Assembly (NCBI GenBank): GCA_038234235.1
Contig: JBBSUQ010000091.1
Location: 1-12,883, forward strand
Reading direction: 5' to 3'
DNA from: JBBSUQ01 sp038234235
GTDB lineage: Bacteria > Bacteroidota > Bacteroidia > Flavobacteriales_D > Crocinitomicaceae
Length of the DNA: 12,883 nt
The notes under the pieces are model-generated. The model searched no databases, was not told where the DNA came from, and saw only the letters and a list, made by a program, of their open reading frames with translations. A program made the translations under genes and the position numbers. How positions within the stretch are numbered: the first letter of the stretch is position 1; every line of letters begins with the position of its first letter. This document shows positions 7,556-12,883 of this stretch, in pieces.

Positions 7556-8802
7556 TGAATTTAGATAAGATTGCGCAATGTGTTGTAAATCCGAATTTGA
7601 TTGAGAAATCGGAACTAAATGAGGTTAAAAACTTGTGCCTAAAATATCCTTATTCACAAACATTTTCTATTTTATATTTGCAGGGATTGGTAAAGTTTGG
7701 TGACCTCAACTTTGATACCGAGTTGGAAAATCAGGCATTCAAAATAACGGACCGAACGCGACTCTTTGAAGTATTAAATAATAAAGAGCAAAAAGAAATT
7801 GAGGTTAAAGAAGATATAAACTTTGAACCTAAAGAAAACGCAACGATAGAATTAAAAGTAGAAGAAATAAAAATTCAGCAAGAAAATTTTAAGGAAATTA
7901 TTGAGGAAGTCGTTAAAGAAATTAAGGAAGAAATTGAGGAGGAAAAAGTTGCGGAAATAGTTGCGGAAAATATTACTCAGCAAGAAATTGAGCTTTCGTC
8001 GATCCCGAAAACTTTCGTTGAAGATGAAACAGCAGAAAGCGAAGAAAAAGAAAATATTTATTCTTATCTGACAGAATTAAAATCTTCGGAAAATGAGAAT
8101 AATTCAACAGAAATTGAAACCGATAATGAAATTGAAGCCGAAGTTGAAAAAACTGAAGTTGAAGAAATAAGTTTGAAGTTTGAAAAGGACATTGAAGAAA
8201 AAATTGCGACCATTCCGGAAATTGAATTGAATATTTTGAGCAGTGCAATTTCAGATCATTCATTATTGCTTTCCGATGATTTAAAATATAATGAACAAGA
8301 TTCAGAAGAAGTAGAAATTGAATTTGATATTGCGCATAATGAAATAAAATCTGCTGAAAATTTTGAAGAAAAATCGGCAAGCAAGAATAAAAATTCTACG
8401 CTAAAAGAATTTACTTCGTGGTTAAGGTTGGGTGAAAATTTGCTTTCGCAAATTGACAGTGAAGATAGTTACGAAGACAAAAAGAGAATAGATGATTTGG
8501 TAAATGCTTTTATTACCAACGATCCGAAAATAGGCAGAACGATTAAAGAAAATAATAGAGAAAATATACAAGAAACGGAAGTAAAACCCAAAACTGAATT
8601 CTTCTCACCAAGTAAAAAAGCAAAAGAAAGTTTGAATGATAAGTCGGCACCAGTTAGTGAAACTTTGGCTAAAATTTTTGAAGTTCAGGGAAATTATTCA
8701 AAGGCAATTGCATCTTACGAACAATTAATTTTGAATATTCCAGAAAAAAAGACTTTCTTTGCACTCCGAATTAAAGAAATAAAGAAAAAATTAAACACAT
8801 AG
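7555..8802 (+). CDS. Acidic Glu-rich protein with one C-terminal TPR-like unit
   Basis: 415 residues from the ATG at 7555, which overlaps the lptE TGA (TGATG). Upstream in-frame TTG (7549) and GTG (7552) are possible but less likely starts. The N-terminal 80 residues are compact and contain LKYPYSQTFSILYLQGL (about 29-45) and ITDRTRLFEVL, a block I associate with a conserved Bacteroidota protein found between lptE and secG. A long low-complexity stretch (about 75-285) follows, very rich in Glu, Ile, Val and Lys and probably disordered or helical. The C-terminus again looks folded: DDLVNAFITNDPKIG, then SETLAKIFEVQGNYSKAIAS plus a following helix, which is one tetratricopeptide-like helix pair. 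There is no signal peptide or membrane segment, so it is cytoplasmic. Function is unknown; a scaffold role is inference from the TPR unit only. Confidence 0.85.
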   Translation: MNLDKIAQCVVNPNLIEKSELNEVKNLCLKYPYSQTFSILYLQGLVKFGDLNFDTELENQAFKITDRTRLFEVLNNKEQKEIEVKEDINFEPKENATIELKVEEIKIQQENFKEIIEEVVKEIKEEIEEEKVAEIVAENITQQEIELSSIPKTFVEDETAESEEKENIYSYLTELKSSENENNSTEIETDNEIEAEVEKTEVEEISLKFEKDIEEKIATIPEIELNILSSAISDHSLLLSDDLKYNEQDSEEVEIEFDIAHNEIKSAENFEEKSASKNKNSTLKEFTSWLRLGENLLSQIDSEDSYEDKKRIDDLVNAFITNDPKIGRTIKENNRENIQETEVKPKTEFFSPSKKAKESLNDKSAPVSETLAKIFEVQGNYSKAIASYEQLILNIPEKKTFFALRIKEIKKKLNT

Positions 8803-8804
8803 TT

Positions 8805-9104
8805 ATGGACGTTTTATTGCAAGTCATTATCATCATCGCTAGTATTTTACTAGTATTATTAATCTTTGTTCAGAATCCAAAAGGTGGAGGTTTGAGTGCT
8901 GATTTTGGTGCTGCACAACAAATTGGTGGAGTTAAAAAGACAAATGATTTTATTGATAAATCTACCTGGTCTTTGGCTGGATTGATAGCTGTTTGTAGTA
9001 TAGTTTTGGCAATAAGACTTGCCCCTGCACAAACAAAAGTTGTTATTGACAATAAAGTAGATACTTCAGCTCAGAACGGTCCGGCTGATCAGTCAAATGA
9101 ATAA
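8805..9104 (+). CDS. secG: Preprotein translocase subunit SecG
   Basis: 99-residue inner-membrane subunit of the SecYEG translocon that assists SecA-driven export. There are two hydrophobic segments at about 3-22 and 54-72. Between them lies the family loop FVQNPKGGGLSADFG, which in the family continues with the IGG motif, here QQIGGVKK. The C-terminal tail is short and polar. The ATG is two bases after the stop of the acidic TPR gene, so it is the last gene of the miaB operon. GC-rich direct repeats and a strong terminator follow. Length and topology are normal. Confidence 0.95.
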   Translation: MDVLLQVIIIIASILLVLLIFVQNPKGGGLSADFGAAQQIGGVKKTNDFIDKSTWSLAGLIAVCSIVLAIRLAPAQTKVVIDNKVDTSAQNGPADQSNE

Positions 9105-9110
9105 TTGTGG

Positions 9111-9189
9111 CTTCGGCTCCGCTTACTTCGGCTCCGTTCAGCAACCGTAGTGAACTCCGCTCAGTAACCGGGCCTCCGCTCAGGAACCG
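9111..9189 (+). repeat. GC-rich degenerate direct repeats after secG
   Basis: Three 16-base units CTCCGYTCAGNAACCG lie at 9132-9147, 9155-9170 and 9174-9189, differing only at two positions. Two CTTCGGCTCCG copies (9111-9121 and 9126-9136) precede or overlap them. All are in the same orientation with spacers of 7 and 3 bases. The block is clearly GC-richer than its AT-rich surroundings. It resembles the CGxCTCCGCTCAGNNACCG intergenic repeats that I recall as abundant in Bacteroidota genomes, but here without the opposing arm that would form a long palindrome. Confidence 0.65.
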
Positions 9190-9245
9190 TTGGTTGGTTG
9201 TGTTTAAATTTCGTTTGCGACTTCAGTTTCACATCAAAATATTTT

Positions 9246-9281
9246 AAAATGTCAGTATGTCAGATACTGACATTTTTTTTT
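9246..9281 (+). terminator. Intrinsic terminator of the miaB-secG operon
   Basis: A perfect inverted repeat with arms AAAATGTCAGTAT (9246-9258) and ATACTGACATTTT (9264-9276) and a 5-base loop GTCAG is followed by an unbroken T-run to 9281. It is a textbook rho-independent terminator, about 140 bases after secG and 110 bases before groES, and separates the two transcription units. Confidence 0.88.
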
Positions 9282-9324
9282 GTTCAAAATTCTAAATACT
9301 GTCTATAATGTCGGTTAAAATCTA

Positions 9325-9340
9325 TTGGCATAAAATTGGT
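9325..9340 (+). promoter_or_regulatory. Weak promoter-like element upstream of groES
   Basis: TTGGCATAAAATTGGT holds TAAAATTG (9331-9338), one mismatch from the -7 consensus TAnnTTTG, preceded by TTGGCA. No good -33 element is found at the right distance. Read as a sigma-54 site, TTGGCA fits -24, but the -12 position reads TGGT instead of TTGC. No CIRCE inverted repeat is present. The groES promoter therefore remains uncertain. Confidence 0.25.
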
Positions 9341-9392
9341 AAAATCCGGACTGAACAATTTTATCAAAAAATTATAATCTAAAAATAAATAT

Positions 9393-9668
9393 ATGTCTAT
9401 CAAATTCAAACCTTTGGCAGATCGCGTTTTAGTAGAAGCAATTCCTGCCGAACAAAAAACTGCAAGCGGTATCATAATTCCTGACACAGCCAAAGAGAAA
9501 CCATTAACTGGAACAATCATAGCTGCTGGAAAAGGCAAAATAGATGAACCAATGACTGTAAAAGTTGGCGATAAAGTTTTATTTGGCCAGTATGGCGGCA
9601 CAGAAATAAAATTAGATGGAAAAACGTATTTGATTATGCGTGAGTCTGATATTTATGGAATATTTTAA
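9393..9668 (+). CDS. groES: Co-chaperonin GroES
   Basis: 91-residue 10-kDa chaperonin that caps the GroEL ring as a heptamer. It opens with FKPLADRVLVE, followed by the mobile loop KTASGIIIPDTAKEKPLTGT that contacts GroEL, then GKGK, DEPMTVKVGDKVLFGQYGG and the closing LIMRESDIYGIF. Length is slightly short of the E. coli protein but normal for the family. The ATG at 9393 follows an A-rich leader without a Shine-Dalgarno motif, as usual in Bacteroidota. groEL follows after 29 bases, so the two are cotranscribed. Confidence 0.97.
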   Translation: MSIKFKPLADRVLVEAIPAEQKTASGIIIPDTAKEKPLTGTIIAAGKGKIDEPMTVKVGDKVLFGQYGGTEIKLDGKTYLIMRESDIYGIF

Positions 9669-9697
9669 TTAAAAAGATCTTAAAAAAATAAAGAAAA

Positions 9698-11332
9698 ATG
9701 GCAAAAGAAATTTATTTCGATGTTGAGGCTAGAGAAAAACTAAAAAGAGGTGTAGATGCTTTGGCAAATGCAGTGAAAGTTACACTCGGACCTAAAGGAA
9801 GAAATGTGATAATTGGCAAAAAATTCGGCGCACCACAAATGACTAAAGATGGTGTAACGGTTGCCAAAGAAATAGAATTAAAAGATCCTATTGAAAATAT
9901 GGGTGCACAAATGGTGAAAGAAGTTGCTTCAAAAACTGCTGATATTGCAGGAGATGGTACAACAACCGCAACCGTTTTGGCACAAGCAATTATCAACGCA
10001 GGATTGAAAAATGTTGCTGCCGGTGCAAATCCAATGGATTTAAAAAGAGGTATCGACAAAGCAGTAACTGAAGTTGTGAAACACTTGAAAAGTATTTCTA
10101 AAGAAGTTGGTTCTGATAACAGCAAAATAAAACAAATTGCAAGTATTTCTGCTAATAACGACGATACAATCGGAAGTTTGATAGCGCAAGCAATGAAAGT
10201 TGTTGGTAACGATGGAGTAATCACTGTAGAAGAAGCAAAAGGAACTGAAACAGAAGTTAAAACTGTTGAAGGTATGCAATTCGACAGAGGTTATCTTTCT
10301 CCTTATTTCGTTACGAATGCTGAGAAAATGATTACCGAATTGGAAAATCCTTATGTCTTAATTTACGACAAAAAGATTTCTAACATGAAAGAATTGTTGC
10401 CAGTTTTAGAACCGGCAGTTCAGTCTGGAAAACCCCTTTTAATTATTGCTGAAGATATTGATGGCGAAGCGTTAGCAACGTTAGTAGTAAATCGTATTAG
10501 AGGTTCTCTAAAAGTTGCTGCAGTTAAAGCTCCAGGTTTTGGAGATAGAAGAAAAGCAATGTTAGAAGACATCGCAATATTAACTGGTGGACAAGTTATC
10601 TCTGAAGAAAGAGGATTAACATTGGAAAATACAACTTTAGACATGTTAGGTCAAGTTGGAAAAGTTGAAATTGACAAAGACAACACAACTATTATTAATG
10701 GTGGTGGAAGAAAAGAAGATATCAAGGCTAGAGTTGGTCAAATTAGAGCTCAAATAGAATCTACAACATCAGATTACGACAAAGAAAAATTGCAAGAAAG
10801 ACTTGCTAAACTTGCGGGTGGTGTTGCAGTATTATATGTTGGTGCAGCAACTGAAGTTGAAATGAAAGAGAAAAAAGACAGAGTGGATGATGCACTAGCA
10901 GCAACCAGAGCAGCTGTTGAAGAAGGCATTGTACCTGGAGGAGGCGTTGCTTTGATTCGTACCATTGAATCTCTTGACAAACTTAAAGGATTAAATGAAG
11001 ATGAAAACACAGGGATTGCAATTGTTAAAAGAGCAGTTGAAGAACCTTTGCGTCAGATAATTCAAAATGCAGGTGAAGAAGGAGCAATCATTGTTCAGAA
11101 AGTTAAAGATGGAAAAAACGATTTTGGTTTTAATGCAAGAACTGAAGTATTTGAAAATCTTTACAAAGCTGGTGTTATTGATCCAACTAAGGTTACAAGA
11201 ATTGCGATTGAAAACGCAGCTTCAATAGCTTCCATGCTGTTAACTACAGAGTGTGTTATTGCAGACGAAATAGAAGATTCTTCAGCTATGGGCGGTGGAA
11301 TGTCTGGTGGTGGAATGCCTGGAATGATGTAA
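9698..11332 (+). CDS. groEL: Chaperonin GroEL
   Basis: 544-residue 60-kDa chaperonin forming the double heptameric ring that folds cytoplasmic proteins with ATP and GroES. The ATP site is complete: VTLGPKGRNV (28-37), KDGVTVAKEI (50-59) and AGDGTTTATVLAQ (84-96), with the catalytic-site Asp in VDDALAATRAAVEEG and PGGGVAL following in the C-terminal equatorial part. The apical domain contains GYLSPYFVTNAEKM and KAPGFGDRRKAMLEDIA. The protein ends in the flexible tail GGGMSGGGMPGMM. No defects are seen. A strongly A-rich leader (TTAAAAAAATAAAGAAAA) precedes the ATG. Several long reverse-strand open frames inside it are by-products of codon bias. Confidence 0.98.
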   Translation: MAKEIYFDVEAREKLKRGVDALANAVKVTLGPKGRNVIIGKKFGAPQMTKDGVTVAKEIELKDPIENMGAQMVKEVASKTADIAGDGTTTATVLAQAIINAGLKNVAAGANPMDLKRGIDKAVTEVVKHLKSISKEVGSDNSKIKQIASISANNDDTIGSLIAQAMKVVGNDGVITVEEAKGTETEVKTVEGMQFDRGYLSPYFVTNAEKMITELENPYVLIYDKKISNMKELLPVLEPAVQSGKPLLIIAEDIDGEALATLVVNRIRGSLKVAAVKAPGFGDRRKAMLEDIAILTGGQVISEERGLTLENTTLDMLGQVGKVEIDKDNTTIINGGGRKEDIKARVGQIRAQIESTTSDYDKEKLQERLAKLAGGVAVLYVGAATEVEMKEKKDRVDDALAATRAAVEEGIVPGGGVALIRTIESLDKLKGLNEDENTGIAIVKRAVEEPLRQIIQNAGEEGAIIVQKVKDGKNDFGFNARTEVFENLYKAGVIDPTKVTRIAIENAASIASMLLTTECVIADEIEDSSAMGGGMSGGGMPGMM

Positions 11333-11335
11333 AAT

Positions 11336-11392
11336 AAGGTGAGCAATCGCCTTTTGCCGAAGTTTTCTTCCTGAAGCAATTCAGATAGAAAA
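11336..11392 (+). other. Two GCAA-tetraloop hairpins in the groEL trailer
   Basis: Hairpin 1 has arms AAGGTGA (11336-11342) and TCGCCTT (11347-11353), one T-G wobble, loop GCAA, and a short TTTT at its foot, four bases after the groEL stop. Hairpin 2 has arms TTTTCT/AGAAAA (11363-11368, 11387-11392), a 2x2 internal loop, then CTGAA/TTCAG around another GCAA loop (11376-11379). They could protect the mRNA 3' end or attenuate transcription; the structure is read from the sequence and the role is inferred. Confidence 0.5.
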
Positions 11393-11408
11393 ATTCGATT
11401 ATATATAG

Positions 11409-11446
11409 AAAGGCTCTTCTTCCGTTAAGGTTGAAGGGCTTTTTGT
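11409..11446 (+). terminator. Intrinsic terminator of groES-groEL
   Basis: Arms AAAGGCTCTTC (11409-11419) and GAAGGGCTTTT (11433-11443) pair over 11 positions with two G-T wobbles, with a 13-base loop, and run into a T-tract (TTTTTGTTTT). It lies about 80 bases after groEL and 45 bases before the next gene. Confidence 0.75.
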
Positions 11447-11491
11447 TTTATTTGAACTATTTGTATTACTTGCTGTTATAATTAATAAGTT

Positions 11492-12181
11492 TTGAGTTTA
11501 TTATCTTTCATATTTAGATTAGGAGTTGTATTCGCTATATTCAACTTCATTTGGTTTTTCTTAGAAATGCTTTATCATTTGTTGCGCAGAAAAAGTGGAC
11601 AGTCCATTCAAGAAATGTACATGATTAAAATGATTAAATATTTCTTTTTGGTAGAAACCGTGTTTTTATTTTGCTTGGATGATGACTATGTAAATTATGA
11701 TTTTACTCAATTATTAGTCTGTGGATTGATTCTCTTGATGTATTTTATTGGTAAAATTCGCAAGCAGCAAAGAAGACAATTAATTTTTCAAGCGCAAAAC
11801 CAAAACCAACCGAGAATGTTGCAACACGGATTTAATTTAAAGGCAGAAATCATTGTAATAAGTATGGCAATGCTGTTCTTTGGATTTTTTATAATCTATC
11901 CAGAAATTGCTCAAAATCCTATTTCAAATTGGTTTCAAAGAAGTGTTATCTCCTTTCAAAAATCTCCATTAGGATTTATTTTCAACATCGTCGGATTTTT
12001 CTTTTTGCTGACAATAATCTTTAAAATGGTAAATGGCATTTTCTTTTTGGCACTTGGCCGACCGCTCATTCAACCAAGAGTAAGTTTTGGTTCGGGCAAT
12101 AATAATTTCGGATCGCAAAATCAATCATCAGAAGAAGAAAGAAAAGACGATGATTTTGATGATTATGAAGAGGTTAAATGA
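11492..12181 (+). CDS. Polytopic membrane protein, unknown function
   Basis: 229 residues with about five hydrophobic segments at roughly 4-28, 45-62, 72-88, 118-138 and 158-186, separated by a basic loop (RKQQRRQ, about 91-97). A hydrophilic tail follows that is Asn, Gln and Ser rich and ends strongly acidic (SEEERKDDDFDDYEEVK). The start is TTG at 11492: a stop lies two codons upstream in frame, and the first ATG (11567) would remove the first membrane helix with its RLGVVFAIFNFIW motif, which looks intact. No catalytic motif or recognised domain is seen. It follows the groEL terminator and has no convincing promoter of its own; some readthrough from groEL is possible. Its last bases overlap the end of a decayed minus-strand gene (12174). 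Confidence 0.8.
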   Translation: MSLLSFIFRLGVVFAIFNFIWFFLEMLYHLLRRKSGQSIQEMYMIKMIKYFFLVETVFLFCLDDDYVNYDFTQLLVCGLILLMYFIGKIRKQQRRQLIFQAQNQNQPRMLQHGFNLKAEIIVISMAMLFFGFFIIYPEIAQNPISNWFQRSVISFQKSPLGFIFNIVGFFFLLTIIFKMVNGIFFLALGRPLIQPRVSFGSGNNNFGSQNQSSEEERKDDDFDDYEEVK

Positions 12182-12418
12182 TAACTTTTTTGACTTTAAA
12201 TACATCGTCTAAACATTGGTATTTTTCACAATCAACAAAATTATAAACTGTTCAAAAATATCAGCAGTTGTTTTCTTTGTAATAATATCAGTGCCTTGAA
12301 TAAATCTCTTGATTCTTTCGCTTTACCACCGTTTCAGGACATTACTTTTTGTTGCATTTTTTTTTAAAGAACCTGTTGATATTAAAAGCAGTATTAGTAT
12401 AAATCCTATATTTTTCAT
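12174..12418 (-). pseudogene. Decayed lipoprotein-like gene
   Basis: From ATG (12416-12418) the frame gives a lipoprotein-like leader, MKNIGFILILLLISTGSLKK, in which the lipobox Cys position holds Ser (TCT, one base from TGT). The frame stops at TAA (12323-12325) after 31 residues. Beyond the stop the same frame reads SERIKRFIQGTDIITKKTTA, then DIFEQF. Near 12240-12250 it appears to shift by one base into NFVDCEKYQCLDDVFKVKKV, then II and TAA at 12174-12176. Joined, these would make a plausible lipoprotein of about 80 residues. The lesions are one stop, one frameshift and possibly a lost lipid-anchor Cys. This fills the otherwise gene-free stretch 12182-12510. Short open stretches like these also arise by chance, so confidence is moderate. 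Confidence 0.45.
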
Positions 12419-12432
12419 AACTTTTTAGTACT

Positions 12433-12510
12433 TTATCTATTTTCGTAAAAAATCTCAACACCATTTTTTGATTTTTCAAAAAAAGCGTTGGCTTTATTAT
12501 AACTTTGAAA
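12433..12510 (-). other. In-frame 25-codon continuation after a TAA stop
   Basis: Directly after the TAA at 12511-12513 the same frame stays open for 25 codons (starting FQSYNKANAFFEKSKNGVEI) to a TAA at 12433-12435, 14 bases before the ATG of the decayed lipoprotein-like gene. The spacing looks like that of an operon junction, so the ancestral upstream gene may have ended here. Confidence 0.3.
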
Positions 12511-12883
12511 TTAATCTATCACGAAAACTGCTTCGTATAAATTTAGATTGCCAATAAGTACATCTAATTCACTCGCTTTTGTGGCTTCTGAGTTATAAGG
12601 ATGTATTATGTAACTGATATAAATACGATGAGATTGGTTATATCGTAATGGATAATTTGAAATCCCAACATTCCAAGCTGTATCTATTATTCCAGACTGA
12701 AAAGGTCCTGGTATTTTTTTTTCTTTAAAAATTGGGGAATTATAATCTATATAAATCAAAGTATCAAACTCAGTATGTGGATCTTTCACATCCAATCTGA
12801 TAATAAAATTAACGGAGGCATTGAGATATACATTCCCAACATCTAAATTTTTCTTTGCGGGAATTTCTGAAAGCAAACCCGAG
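12511..12883 (-). CDS. C-terminal part of an unknown protein (runs off right edge)
   Basis: The frame is open from the right edge (12883) to TAA at 12511-12513, giving about 124 residues. No ATG start is needed inside the window: the frame continues past the TTG at 12874-12876 into codons for Ser-Gly, so the start lies outside. The sequence is beta-rich (NVYLNASVNFIIRLDVKD, then DTLIYIDYNSPIF, SHRIYISYIIHPYN and YEAVFVID). There is no transmembrane segment, Cys or recognised catalytic motif, and I do not recognise the family. The stop may be a secondary truncation, because the frame continues for another 25 codons and a decayed gene follows 14 bases later. It could be a small secreted or cytoplasmic protein whose N-terminus is not visible. 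Confidence 0.6.
   Translation of the reverse strand, partial: SGLLSEIPAKKNLDVGNVYLNASVNFIIRLDVKDPHTEFDTLIYIDYNSPIFKEKKIPGPFQSGIIDTAWNVGISNYPLRYNQSHRIYISYIIHPYNSEATKASELDVLIGNLNLYEAVFVID

Noticed and set aside
9282..9392. CIRCE (HrcA) operator before groES
   Set aside because: No TTAGCACTC-N9-GAGTGCTAA inverted repeat, or close variant, is visible.
9712..10224. Long reverse-strand open frame (170 codons) inside groEL
   Set aside because: It is antisense to a clearly functional groEL, has no start signal or recognisable domain, and is explained by the codon pattern of groEL. The same holds for other antisense frames in groEL, miaB, secG and the activator gene.
12323..12513. TAA read as a sense codon, since both right-edge breaks are TAA
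   Set aside because: miaB, groES, groEL, secG and others end naturally at TAA or TGA, and the first case also needs a frameshift, so gene decay is simpler.
12511..12876. Complete 121-residue gene starting at TTG 12876
   Set aside because: The frame stays open to the window edge, and there is no start signal at that TTG, so it is treated as a partial gene.

Overview
The window is AT-rich bacterial chromosome from a member of the Bacteroidota. Four things support this: a secreted Ig-like protein ending in a type IX secretion (Por secretion system) sorting domain; -7 promoter elements of the TAnnTTTG type; almost no Shine-Dalgarno sequences; and a gene order (miaB, sigma-54 activator, lptE, Glu-rich TPR protein, secG, groES, groEL) that I associate with this phylum. 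A family or genus cannot be fixed from the sequence alone.

Left part (1-4091, all minus strand). The 5' part of topA runs off the left edge and has its own promoter. Upstream of it is a two-gene unit: a 100-residue exported helical protein followed, after 6 bases, by a 930-residue modular surface protein. That protein has a signal peptide, a choice-of-anchor or jelly-roll type domain, a putative-Ig domain, several Cys-paired Ig-like modules, four 80-residue tandem repeats and a T9SS C-terminal domain. A hairpin terminator at about 906-946 closes this unit before the topA promoter.

Central part (4275-9281, plus strand). A good Bacteroidota promoter drives a tightly packed operon: miaB (tRNA methylthiolation), a sigma-54 AAA+ activator without a sensor domain, lptE (LPS transport lipoprotein), an acidic single-TPR protein and secG. 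Gaps are -1 to +2 bases. It ends in GC-rich degenerate direct repeats and a perfect 13-bp-stem terminator. The genes link tRNA modification, envelope LPS export and the Sec translocase, with a transcription activator of unknown target in the same message.

Right part (9282-12883). groES-groEL form a separate transcription unit with a structured trailer of three hairpins. Next is a polytopic membrane protein of unknown function with a TTG start. The right edge (12174-12883, minus strand) looks like decaying coding sequence: a lipoprotein-like gene carrying an in-frame stop and a frameshift, preceded by the C-terminal part of an unknown gene whose frame continues past its TAA stop.

I see no phage, IS element, CRISPR array, tRNA or rRNA, and no clear new multi-gene system. 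The items most worth a second look are the ABAB higher-order repeat in the surface protein, its small exported partner, the GC-rich intergenic repeats after secG, and the decayed genes at the right edge.
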